Below are positions 44,233 through 54,299 of a stretch of 64,000 bases of DNA, one piece after another. Made by a program: the position numbers and the translations under genes. Source of the stretch: Pyrrhosoma nymphula (lineage: Eukaryota > Arthropoda > Insecta > Odonata > Coenagrionidae); the NCBI GenBank assembly GCA_963573305.1, contig OY754334.1:89277848-89341847 (forward strand), given 5' to 3'. Every line of letters begins with the position of its first letter. Position 1 is the first letter of the stretch. A model generated the notes under the pieces. That model had not been told where the DNA came from and made no database searches. It saw only the letters and a list, made by a program, of their open reading frames with translations.

Positions 44233-44494
44233 ATGCGACTCATTTACCTTATTTCCTTCCAAACAAATGCCAATTAATCAAAATTAACGGAGAGCGAGCA
44301 CATTTGAGCGTTGAAACTGTGATAGTTTTGTTAAATATCAAAGCTAGTATTAAGATGTAGGATCTGAGTCTTAAGACTAGTATTAAGATAACAATGAAGT
44401 GAGCTTTACCGTTATTACCACTTGACTTGTGGCGTAAGCCAATTAAATGGGTTTTCTGTGATTGTTGTGTTTTGCCCTTCACGAAGTCGTTGAG

Positions 44495-44765
44495 CGTGGT
44501 TTACAACCTCGTGGGCCACTTAGTGGAGGGGAGTGTACCTGTCGTAAGTTGGTCACTGGCGTGGGGTAATTCTCCGTAAACCACTTACTTGAGTGGGGCC
44601 TGTTAGTGTTACCCTCTGAATAGGAGACACCATTCTTCGTACGAGGAACACTAACGGGTAGTGCGTTTGAGTCCCGTTTCGGTGTTGTGTGCCTTGTTGC
44701 CTCTTGAGTGTATCCCTGGCGCGGGTAAATCCCCCGTAAATCCTTCGACACACCCCCTCCTTGTT
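44495..44765. repeat. Unassigned GC-richer repeat with internal inverted motifs
   Basis: GTGGTTTAC and GTAAACCAC, and GTTAGTGTT and AACACTAAC, are inverted pairs within 44500-44660. GTGCGTTTGAGTCCCGTTTC near 44662 is B-box-like. Antisense frames run through all of it, as in SINE-type sequence. Family unknown. Confidence 0.4.
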
Positions 44766-45589
44766 TTTAACCCCTCCCTCATAAAAAGGTAACGTTTACG
44801 GCTATTGGAGTCAATACCTTTATTAGCTAGTTTTAAGGTTTTGCATTTTTTAATAATCCATACCCTGTGTTGTCGTCCATTGTGTATTCTTCACTTCAAC
44901 GGTGTTCGTAAAGGGAATTGTATCCTACAATAGAGCAGAACAAACGCACAGCATTGTTCGAACCACATACGCTCCGCCATATTATTGTTTTTTACTATTT
45001 ACACCGCCATATTGCCACCTACTACACTACCTGTCCATTTTCACGGCTTTAGCTACTATGGTGATGTTATGAACGGAATCTAATTGAAAAGAAATCCTTC
45101 CTCTAAACTTATCTATATTATCCTCGACTATTTTGGGAGTATCCAGTTTATCATCAGCATCATAGTTGTCCTGCTATATATCCAATCCTGACGCAACTCA
45201 TTACATATCTCATTGAAATTAAAGCAAAACTGCTGTTGCTCCACATAAAATTATGCATAGCTACGGCCTAGTTTCGACGAGGGACGTCGCGTCGTCATAA
45301 GGTCTGATGACGTCCTACGTTGTCTGATGATGGCGTCCTACGTCAAAACTTAAGTCGTTACTTAAACAAATTATAGCTTTAGCACTATTTCTGTGACAAA
45401 ATCAGATCATTTTAAGAGATTAGATTATAAATTAGCCATTCAATGAGCTTTTACCTTGATATTTCCCTGAGAAATTTGACAACGAAAGTGTCGTGAAAGT
45501 GAAACCCACCATTTGAAAAATAGCTGTTATTCAGCTGTTTTTTGATTTTCTCAAAACGCTGGAAATAGTATTTCTTTTTTGTCGAGATA
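44766..45589. other. No recognised feature
   Basis: A local duplication of GATGACGTCCTACGT / GATGGCGTCCTACGT lies at 45308-45345. Nothing else was recognised. Confidence 0.4.
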
Positions 45590-45664
45590 AGTATTTCCTC
45601 CAATTTTCATCAAAATCTGAGAGGTCAAGGGTAAAACCTGTCGGAATTGGCGTGGAATGACCCA
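45590..45664. mobile_element. Solo end related to the foldback element at 61103-63383
   Basis: AATTTTCATCAAAATCTGAG, GAGGTCAAGGG and GCGTGGAATGACCCA align in order with the right end of the foldback element (AAATTTCATTAAAATCCGAG, CATGGAATGACCC). No matching inverted end was found nearby. Confidence 0.5.
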
Positions 45665-45684
45665 TAATGCTCGTAATTATTCCA

Positions 45685-46832
45685 TAGGCGTTGCCACGTT
45701 GGTCAGGGTGGGGCGATCCCCCCCCTGGCTCATTTAGTCAAACGAAAAATTGTAGGCCAATAATATCAATAGGTTATAATATTATTGCGCGGCAAGAAAG
45801 CATGTTTTAATCGTGGCGGGAAAACGCCATATATTTTGACGGATTTTTCAAATGCATTACGCTGCTACGAAATCAGAATTCATTGTTAGTGTTTGTCTCA
45901 TAGCAAAATATTCGGTGCTCCTTCAACCGGTGGTAAATGCTCTTTAGTCAAAAAGTGTGGACTTACTTTAACGTAAAAATCTCATTAAAAAATCACAGAC
46001 CTCACGAGAAAACACCGTGGAAATGCGGTTGTTAAAAGTGAAAGTGTTATAGCAGAGGCTGAAACCATCGCCGAGCGTCTTGGACCAGATTTCAATATGC
46101 CGCGAGTCATAAATCAGTAGAAACATCGCGCGAATCCTCCACGATAATCTACTAGCGCGTTTTGGAGAAGATCACTAATTATTCCGTACATAGATTCATT
46201 ACTAATGTCTATGGAACAGCGTTTTTCCGAGGATAACGTGCCCGCATTCTCATTTCTTACGTTGCACCCACACGTAAAGCTTGATATTATGCAAGAGAAT
46301 TTTTAAAAAACTACAAGTTTTTGTAGTTACTACAATTTGAATGATTTACTCGGTGAAACTGAACTTTGGTACAACCAATGGAAAGGAAAAAATGTGCCAA
46401 ATGCCGAACTGAAGGATATAGAACTAGCTGCTTTAGTTAAAGAAACCCAATTGTTCTACCCATCCATAAAACGGGCGCTACTTTTCTCACTTGCACAGCC
46501 CTGCACAACGTGCATTATTGAAAGATCCTTCAGCACCTTACGCAGGTTTAAAATTGGTTACGGTCAACAATGACCGAAAATCGGCTTGTCGGTCTTTGTA
46601 TGATGACTGCAAAAAAAGAGGACTCGGGAAGCTAAAAATAAATTTGAAAAAAAAATTGTAAAGATTTAGCCAGAACTCTTGTAGGCTAGTGCTGAAATAA
46701 GATTTAGATTGGTTCAAATAGCATTACAAATAAAAACTTTTAGCGTGTTCAAATGTTCAAATAAAACCATTTTTTAGCAAAAAATGTTATCTAATTTTTG
46801 CCCCCAATGCAGAAAATCCTGGCTACGCCACT
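45685..46832 (+). mobile_element. hAT transposon relic
   Basis: The right end reads ATCCTGGCTACGCCACTG (to 46832), the inverse of the common hAT terminus CAGTGGCGTAGCCAGGAT. A decayed left end (ATAGGCGTTGCCACG) may lie near 45690. 46040-46670 encodes a broken hAT transposase C-terminus. The frame is interrupted by several stops, so the copy is inactive. Confidence 0.7.
46040..46670 (+). pseudogene. hAT transposase C-terminal part (dimerisation domain)
   Basis: With frame breaks, the translation gives AERLGPDFNMPRVINQ, SMEQRFSEDNVPAFSFLTLH, NDLLGETELWYNQWKGKNV and IERSFSTLRRFKIGY. E-R-S-F-S-T-L-R-R-x-K is the hallmark of the hAT C-terminal dimerisation domain, and the preceding A-E-x-I-A-x-x-L-G, P-R-V, E-Q-R-F pattern is typical of ZMYM-like hAT proteins. 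The N-terminal catalytic region is missing or unrecognisable. Confidence 0.75.
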
Positions 46833-46949
46833 GGAACCGACGGAGACTTTTCCGCAGGATGTACCTGGTAATGTTGAAGTTTTCAGGAATAACGAAGATA
46901 CTGTTCGAGTATACGAAGATACTGTGCGATGGTGAACCGTTGGCTGCAA

Positions 46950-47105
46950 AGCAAGTTCATAGGTTCATTAATAATGTCTCTGGAACACCGTTTTTCTGAG
47001 GAGAACTTGCCCGCATTCTCATTGCTTACGTTGCACCCTCACGCCATGCTTGATATGATGTATGAGGATTTAAAAAACTACAACTTTTTGTAATTACTTC
47101 ACTGG
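46950..47105 (+). pseudogene. Second hAT transposase fragment
   Basis: It repeats 46190-46340: ATTCATTAATAATGTCTCTG, CCCGCATTCTCATTGCTTAC, AAAACTACAACTTTTTGTA. It lies just outside the right end of the first copy and is truncated on both sides. Confidence 0.65.
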
Positions 47106-48054
47106 TCTATTCCCCTTCTTGAAATTTTAAGTTTCTCTTGCCACCCGAAATATCCCCATTCCTTTTCAGTCCTTGCGCTCCTATCAAATGTATTTGCACC
47201 TCCACCAGCCCTTGGAGTACCCGTTACCTCTCAAAGCATCTTAAAATAATTTTTGTTTCTTCCTAATTTCTCCAACCAACCTTTTTTTCTCCCACGGCTT
47301 GTAGAAAGTTATTATCTATCAAATAAAAAAGAAACACTCTGAAGTGCGTCGCTCATTACAATTTTTGTATCCCAATCAATTAAAATTACTTAGCTCCCTA
47401 TGACCTAATTACACCTGACTCTCTCGTGCAACTCCTGGAGAACTCATAAGCGGATGAAATTATAGGATTTATTCTGATTTATTAAATGGTACCCTTCAAG
47501 CTGGTACCTCCTGCAAGCAATGCGGCAAAGGGTGTCTAGATATTTTATCTATAATAGTATTTCATGCCCTACTATAATACGGCAAGCTACTGAGTTTATT
47601 GAAGATAACTATTAAACGTTGAAATTCAAGAGTAATTGAATGACCACCCTTAATGAATGAAACAACATTGAAAAAGCTCCTGCTGTCATTGTAATAAAAG
47701 ACCGAGAAAAAATCAGGTTGGACGAGTATCAATTTGACACGGAAGAATTTACTTTAGCCCCACCTTACACCTCTAAGTATGACAAAATCAATATAATAAT
47801 ACAGGTATTCGGACAAAAAGATAGCAATTCTTCCTTCTTCCGTACTATTCACGGTTACAAAAAAAAATATCGAACCCCTGACCAGCCAAAACACATTCCA
47901 CTTTTCTTACTATTGTCCTCCCGCTTTTTCCCTTTTTCTCTTTTTTATGGCTTGTTAGTTAATTACGTACATAAATAATGGTACGTTTCGCCCATGAAGA
48001 GCACTTTTTTAAGTGGAAGTTGATTAATAGACTCTTCTTCTTGTAGAATGCCTT
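47106..48054. other. No recognised feature
   Basis: AT-rich sequence. The 86-codon frame at 47718-47978 matches no known family. Confidence 0.4.
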
Positions 48055-48200
48055 TTCTTTATCGCTACTCTGATCATTATAGCTTTCTTACTTCTCCCAT
48101 AGTTGACGATCCAATTTTCAAGAAAGAAAAATTCTTTCACCAGCGGAAATTTTTGTTGCCCAAGTGTTATTGTGCTATTTATAGCTATTCCATAAGCCTT
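48055..48200 (-). pseudogene. Possible RTE-type relic
   Basis: The minus strand reads TITLGQQKFPLVKEFFFLEN, similar to the N-L-G-x-x-x-x-x-x-K-E-F-C-Y-L-G-S block at 14370-14410. Short and decayed. Confidence 0.4.
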
Positions 48201-48819
48201 TAGCGCTATTCACAGTATCCCTTGTACAAGTAATGGGTATTGTGGAATCACTTCTTGTCCTCGCAGCGGCACTCTGGCACAATGTGCAAGTATTTGTTAT
48301 GAAAGTGAAGTAGCAAGTCGAAGAACCTGTGTAGTTGTATAGGTCTTCAAGTGAGAAAGAAAGGCGTAAATCGAGACACTACTATAGTTGCTGTTGACGA
48401 AGCGAGCAATGCCTGCGGATATTCCGGCGAGAGGAGACCGAGCGATCCTAACACTTGAAATGCTTCCCTATCCGTAATGTCTAGCTCGAGTAAATGGTAT
48501 CTTTCGGAATTTCTGGTTTCTCTTTTACTTCTGACCATCACTCCTCCGTCGCACTCCCTCCTAGCTTCACTCGACACGTGCGATAATCCTCACGATTTGT
48601 TTGGCCTTAGATTTAAACCCTTTACGATCGGCATTAAGAGCGAAAATACTATCCGTTCGAAAGAGCGCGAAATCAATCTCAGATTTGCATTCTCCGGAAG
48701 GAGAATGAATGAGAGTGCTGAAATCTACTGGATGGAAACCGTTGCCACAGATAAATGCTCGTTGACGTAGAAGCAGCATCGTCATCGATCCGAAGGCTTC
48801 TTTGCTGCTGCTCTTCACT
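48201..48819. other. Overlapping frames on both strands, unrecognised
   Basis: Frames of 76-97 codons overlap on both strands between 48347 and 48818. The plus-strand one starts with a signal-like hydrophobic segment (LVSLLLLTI), but I recognise no family on either strand. Confidence 0.3.
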
Positions 48820-49510
48820 CCACTATCCTCCCAGCAAGCAGTTTAATGCCTTCATAGGTCATAATTTAAATCCCCAACATAGCTTGTCCTATATATTCCA
48901 TCTTTAGTCTTCCCAGTTCATTCTTCCCATTAATTTCTCTTTCCGTTATTGTTTTAAAGAGAATATATCTATTCTTCCGAATTCTTCGTAGTACTTCTTC
49001 ATTGGGGTACCTCTCCGTACATTTGATCTTCATTACTCATCGATAGCACCCCCTTTCCATTGATTTCATCCTTCTTTCTCTCTGAGTTTTCCGCGGCGAT
49101 TAGATGAATGTTCCATTCTTTTTCCGGGTATCTGCCGCGTCCTTGTTTTTCTGACAACGTTTCTCCTCCCGTCCTGGAGGCGTCTTGGATCTTCGACCTG
49201 AAGACGCCTCCAGGACGGGAGGAGAAACGTTGTCATAAAAACAACGACGCAGCAGATACCCGGAAGAAGAATGGAATATTCATCCTTGTTTGTTCTGCAG
49301 CTGTCATTGTCCAAGCTTCGCTGCCATGTATGAGCATATCTACATATATTTTAACGAAATTCTTATTTGCTGTCAGTTAGCTCTCCTCTTAGGGTGCCTT
49401 CTTTTCTAGGGCAATTGTGCTCACTCTCTTACTTCTTCTATCCCTGGTAATCCTACTTCCCAGAGAGGAAAATTCTTCCACTTGCTGTAATTTTTGTTGT
49501 TTAAGTCTAA
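48820..49510 (-). pseudogene. RTE-type retrotransposon relic split by a Penelope-like hairpin
   Basis: Reading from 49510 down, the minus strand gives LQQVEEFSSLGSRITRDRRS, NKNFVKIYVDMLIHGSEAWT, MTAAEQTR; then a hairpin insertion; then ERGCYR, MKIKCTERYPNEEVLRRIRK, NRYILFKTITEREINGKNEL. The two halves match consecutive parts of the family at 14380-14950, so the hairpin (about 49100-49285) inserted within the copy. Confidence 0.75.
49100..49280 (+). mobile_element. Penelope-like hairpin with the best hammerhead-like core
   Basis: Inverted arms of about 80 bp (GTTCCATTCTTTTTCCGGGT.. / ..CCGGAAGAAGAATGGAATAT outside; TCCTCCCGTCCTGGAGGCGT / ACGCCTCCAGGACGGGAGGA inside). On the plus strand: CTGAAGA 49198-49204, stem II CCTCC (49207-49211)/GGAGG (49218-49222), GAAA 49224-49227, then C-GTT-GTC. 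GUC (49232-49234) is a good cleavage triplet, and A227-U233 with C228-G232 would close a two-pair stem III, as in Penelope-like hammerheads. The minus-strand arm keeps GAAACGTTGTC but has lost CTGANGA. Confidence 0.65.
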
Positions 49511-49639
49511 TGGTGAAGCATTAACTACTTTATTATATTAGTTCTTCATACTATCCTGCGAGAAGCCTTGAGGTCGTGTGGCTGCTGTTGTTAAAACGAG
49601 ATTGAGTATTGGGATGACCAAATATAGGTGGAAGGAGTG

Positions 49640-49830
49640 AGTAGAAATCGCGAATTGAAGAAGGAATAAATGGGAAGAATTATCAAGAAATACCAAAGAT
49701 GGAATTCATTTGGGGGACATTTATATGAAAACCTATGAATGAATTAAACTGATAGCTGAAGGGGACAGTGCAAAGTGGAGAGTTTCTGCAAATCATTCTT
49801 CGGATTAATGACTGCTGATGATGATAATCT
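49640..49830 (+). pseudogene. RTE-type retrotransposon 3' tail
   Basis: GGAATAAATGGGAAGAATTA, then CAAAGTGGAGAGTTTCTGC and the 3' end TTCTTCGGATTAATGACTGC with GATGATGATAAT. Same family as 10620-14990. Confidence 0.65.
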
Positions 49831-50689
49831 AGTTTACCCATTCTAATAATGCATTCACTGGGCAGCATCGATGGCGGCCCTTTTATACTCTTTAGGACGC
49901 GAAGGAAAGAATCTGCAATCAATGAAAATGTTACTTTAAAGTTGTCAGTATTTGTAAGTCTTCTTGCTCCTTAAAATCAACCCTGAAAAATACATCACAT
50001 GGCAGCATGGCAATCATTAAATGACTGTATATTTATCCTGGAAAATTTGGCATTAGTAATATCAACATGCAACATTATATATTTTGATTTCACTCAAGAC
50101 ATGTATTTACAGTAAACGTATTTATTTGCATCTGATTATGTCACCAATACGATGAAATTGTACAGAGGTGTCCTCAAGTAAATAGTCTACGCGTTCTTTT
50201 TAATTAAGTCGTTGCCAGTTATCCATTTTAAGTCTTATTCACCCGACATCCTGTTCAACTAGGATAGAAGTCTCCATTTTACATATTATTGCAGAACAAT
50301 TAAAACTGATTCCAATATATTTCTATTACTATGTACTGATAGGATTCCACACTACGACTTATAGTGAATTAAATAGTTGGAAACGCTGTTTTTTTCCATT
50401 GACTTCATCCTTCCAGCCTCACAGAAAATTGAATCCACGCTTTGAGAAACTTATCATCTCTAAAATCGTATGTGTAAATTCATGAAGCGTACATGATTTC
50501 CTCATAAATTTAGTAACACATCTTAGAAGCACAAATTATTTGTCTTGTGATATATTAAAAGTAATCCATCATAGACTTCGAACGTTCATGTCAGTTGAAA
50601 AAAGGTATAAGTCTAGCTATACTTTTTGGCCATTAAATGTAAGTTGTAGTTCGTACGATGCGTGCGAGTCGCATTAACTTGGTACCTGT
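49831..50689. other. No recognised feature
   Basis: AT-rich intergenic sequence. Confidence 0.4.
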
Positions 50690-50806
50690 ATGGAGAGGCG
50701 GATGCTGAGAGGAGAGCGGCGGAGGCTGAGAAGAGAGAGGTGTAGTGGAGGGAGGCCGAAAGGAGGGAGGCGGAGCGGAGGGAGGCGGAATGGAGGGAGG
50801 TGGCTT
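50690..50806 (+). repeat. Imperfect GGAGGGAGGCGGA minisatellite
   Basis: About six imperfect copies of an ~18-bp unit (GGAGGGAGGCGGAGCGGA and variants). In one frame it would encode a short R-E-A-E-R-R-E-A-E repeat, but stops break the frame. Confidence 0.75.
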
Positions 50807-52805
50807 GGTGGATTAAAAGACATTTAACTTAATAAACTGGAAAATCATTAAAAAATATTAGTGCAATAAAAGGGGATAAACTAAAGTACATACCCCGATG
50901 TAACTTTGAATAAACTGCACGTTTCGCATACCCCATCGGAGAGTAGGTGGGGCGTGTTTTCTTTCCTTGAGCTCGAGGTGTATCACCTACGTTTATGTAT
51001 GATTTCACCTTGAAATTTGGTTGCAATAAACTTGAGACGGTGAAGGAAGAATGCGAAATTCTCGCATGAACTACAAAAAACCGTATCTTTAAGTCAATTC
51101 GAGAGATTTATGAAGACAAAAGGAGTTGCTTTTGAAATTTAATGGAGAAAAACTATGAAAATGCAATGTGCACACACGTTATTGCCATCACCCCCCGCAA
51201 ATACAAATAACCTTACTTGTTAGAAAGATAAAACCTTAATGAAGTGGATGCATCGTACGATGATTTATGGCAGTGCTGCTCACTGAGTTTTATAGCAGCC
51301 AATAAAGTGCTCCGTGCAATCTTCGCGTTGAAAGTAACGGGTTTAACTTAGTCATCGCGAGTTTTGCAAATGGCTCTGTTTCCTCTCCCGTAACCTTTCC
51401 CTCCCATAAAAAAAACGTAATTTTCGTTTCATTCCCGCTAGCTCGCGTTTGAAATCGACCCCGAGGAGAACGACATGAAAGCGTGCGACCAAAACAAGGG
51501 AATCGAAAAAAAAATTTTGAGTTCACAAATAGTAGGTACCAACGACGTTCATTTCCGCTCTTTATGAAGAATGGTACATACATGCCTAGATGAATGTTAC
51601 AATATTTCTGGAATCATGCCAGTTGCGAAACAGAATACTCTAATGTCCTCTGACAGCCGAAATCATTGAAATCCTTCCTATTTTCTTGAGCAACATTTCA
51701 TTGCTCACCAGTATTAATACGTGGCAATATAGTAATGATTTTAGTATCGAAATTACCATTATGGTAATTTCGATGCTTTGGTTTCGAATTTAGGGGGTTG
51801 GATCATATAATAAAATCAATGAATCAGTATAATTTTTCCTGTCTGCGGTACTCGCAGAAAAAAATACAAGCATAACAAATTAATACCGTAATTGTCACTC
51901 ATCCTCCTACTATTGTCATTGGTAAAATTCGTATTACGGCTTTAAGTGAAATTGATACGACTTTTCAAATTGTGGGAATATTGAACCTTACGAAGAGCTT
52001 GGAATTCCCTTGACGTAGAGGGGTTGCATTCTATTAAAACTTCACAGCGAAAGTTTTCGTCGTTGTCTTTGGACTCAAAGGAATGGAGACATTGTCGTGA
52101 GGTGTCACGTTCAGTTACTGTGCTTATCAGTGTAAACCGGCGGTGTAATGATAACGAAATAATTCGCCTATGAAAGAAAATAACGATACCCTAGATAAGA
52201 ATTTAAGGTGTAATTTATGAGATGATAATGTACCACGTTCCGAACATATTTGATCAACTGTGGCAATATATTCATCATCCTTTTGGCAATTTATTTTCCT
52301 GGACGCTCTAGTGGGGAACCTCGGCTTCGCGCGAACACTTCTACCCAAGCTCGTGAAATCCTATAAAAATTAGGAGTAAAGAACCATGTTTTGCACCAAA
52401 ATTTGAATTTTCGGGTCTTTTTTACCTCCAAAATTCCGCACCTTCACTGTTGTTTCCGTTCCTCCCTTTTCACCTTAACACCCCCTTTGGGAAAAATTGA
52501 TTCGGTTGCACGCTAACTGGAAAAGGAGAAAACCCCGTTGATTCTGCATTGATTAACACTGTGCGGTGAACATTATTTCCAAATCAACTAACGGAGAAAT
52601 TCTAAGTACTGCGAGACTTGCCATGGCAGTGACCTCAACCGAGTCATCCGCTGTGGAGAACGCGATTTTAGTGGAAGACACAATTTCAGTCAAAATCATC
52701 GTCCGCCTAAGCTGGGATTTGAGTCAGATCCTTCGATATCGCGAGTTAAGTAGTAGTAGGAAAGAGAGAAAAAAATTTAGACGCCCATATTTTTGGGGCA
52801 TGTGC
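50807..52805. other. No gene recognised; one perfect palindrome
   Basis: AT-rich sequence with only the palindrome at 51747-51775. The frame from 52566 overlaps the start of the hairpin at 52806 and looks incidental. Confidence 0.4.
51747..51775. repeat. Perfect 29-bp palindrome
   Basis: ATCGAAATTACCAT, T, ATGGTAATTTCGAT: 14-bp perfect arms around one base. Confidence 0.9.
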
Positions 52806-53015
52806 ATTGCTAAACCAAGTCAAAACTTCTGGAAAAGCTTTCAAATTGCTAAACCAAGTCAAAGCTTCTGGAAAACTGCTGCGTCTTTATTTGCTTGATT
52901 CGAGCTTTCGCTGCCATTGCTGGCAGTATCATCAGGAACAAGTGTCCTGTGCCTGTCCATCTAAGCAAACAAATAAAGACGCAGCAGAAACTGGAAGCTC
53001 TTCCAGAAGATTCAC
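52806..53015 (-). mobile_element. Penelope-like hairpin with hammerhead-like core and a 39-bp tandem duplication
   Basis: ATTGCTAAACCAAGTCAAA..CTTCTGGAAAA is tandemly duplicated (52806 and 52845). The second copy's continuation (CTGCTGCGTCTTTATTTG) is inverted at 52963-52985 (CAAATAAAGACGCAGCAG). The minus strand between the arms has CTGATGA (52935-52929), TA, stem CTGCCA-GCAA-TGGCAG, C, GAAA (52909-52906), GCTCGAATC. Stem II is a perfect 6-bp helix with a GCAA tetraloop; stem III is imperfect. Confidence 0.65.
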
Positions 53016-53640
53016 ATTGCGGCAAAAATCTAATTTTCAAACCAACCTAGTCTGAGGCTAAAAAGACACCTTGGCGCAGTTGTCTCAATGATCATAATTT
53101 GGCAAAGTTGAAGTTTGTAAGTAATAAAGAGGAAAAAATCACTGCATTGATTGCAATAGAGGGATGCAGAACTTGTAATAAAGAGGAGATGAAAAATGGA
53201 ATGAGAGGTGTTAATATTAGGGAATTTCGTTAAACGAAGAAAGCTAGAGATTAATGGATGGGAAACTTAATGAAAGAAGCGTTGGATAATTTGACTCTGA
53301 GGAAGATGATTCGGTCAACTAAGAAGTCCCTCCTGACAACTTACAAAGTAAAATGCTTTTGGAAATCCAAGGACAAAATTCCTATACCAAATAAATTAGA
53401 AGCATGGATGAAATATCGATGATGAAGGATCTACTGATAAATTCGCGTATTTGCTTTTTGGAGGAAAGATTGCTTATTTCATTTACTACCCCTATTTAAC
53501 CAAATCCAAATAAACAAGGTCTCAAGGAATGACACACTGAGCCCCAAAATATCTAGAATATACAGGATTACAGATTCTGATGGTGCTATTTAAAGTTACT
53601 TGTGTAATTTAAGTCCCTTGAATTCCATTTACTTGGGACT
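53016..53640. other. No recognised feature
   Basis: The plus strand is purine-rich with stops in all frames. It could be decayed RTE-type sequence preceding 54300, but I could not align it. Confidence 0.35.
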
Positions 53641-54255
53641 TGGGGTGGGAACACAGTTCCTTTTCGCGTTGACGTTATTGTTATCCGAAACGCAAACCGC
53701 TCTTGAACGGCAATGCTAACAGTAAATGTCCTAAAAATGCACTCCACCAATTTAAACTGGCGCTTTAAAGCACCTGATAACATTGGAAGAATGACGATAA
53801 CGTTTTAGCTATCATGAGCGCAATTGAATAATAACGATAAGGCGATCAAACGCGTTATGTAGAACGTTGATAGCGCCCCTGGGGTGGGATCACGTCTCCT
53901 TATTTCGCGCAGTCGTTATCATTTCCCAAAACAGAAAATGCTTTATAAGGTCAATGCTCACAGTTATTGCCCTAAGAACGCACTCCCTAATAAAAACTAG
54001 TGAATAAATACCACTGTTTCAGGCTGGATATGGTGGAAGTTCTCGATATTCATAATGAATAAAGACACTTGGTAATATTCCACAGATTTAAATCTGTGGA
54101 AGATTACCAATTGTCTTTATTCATTATGAAAAACTAGTGGTTTGAAGCACCTAATAAATTTTTAAGAATGAAGAACGCGTTTTCGCTCTGATGAGCGAAA
54201 TTGAAAAATAACGGTAACGCGAGCGTCTGCGTTATAATAAAGCGTGATTGCGCCC
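53641..54255. repeat. Tandem duplication of a ~238-bp unit; second copy carries an insertion
   Basis: Unit 1 (53641-53878) and unit 2 (53880-54255) share TGGGGTGGGA.CAC at the start, CAATGCT.ACAGT, GAACGCACTCC/AATGCACTCC, GAAGCACCT/AAAGCACCT, ATGAGCG.AATTGAA.AATAACG and GATAGCGCCC/GATTGCGCCC at the end. Unit 2 is longer because of the insertion at 54003-54128. Similarity is moderate, so the duplication is old. Confidence 0.75.
54003..54128. mobile_element. Hairpin mini-insertion with 11-bp target duplication
   Basis: AAAAACTAGTG is present at 53992-54002 and 54129-54139. The insert is largely palindromic: CATAATGAATAAAGAC.. CACAGATTT / AAATCTGTGG ..GTCTTTATTCATTATG. Its first part (CACTGTTTCAGGCTGG) and last half match the 62-bp insertion at 34939-35000. 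The corresponding site in unit 1 (AATTTAAACTGGCG) is empty. Confidence 0.8.
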
Positions 54256-54299
54256 AAGGTTATATTAATTGACTCTGAGAAGAAATTGATAGTACTTAT

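Noticed and set aside
45330..45346. CTGATGATGGCGTCC as a hammerhead-type motif
   Set aside because: No self-complementary stem and no GAAA follow. It is part of a small local duplication.
48477..48770. Secreted protein gene with signal-like start (LVSLLLLTI)
   Set aside because: Equally long frames run on the opposite strand across the same bases, there is no recognisable mature domain, and it lies among retroelement relics. Insufficient support.
54183..54200. CTGATGAGCGAAA as another hammerhead core
   Set aside because: There is no room for stem II between CTGATGA and GAAA, and the paralogous unit 1 reads ATCATGAGCGCAA. It is a chance match.
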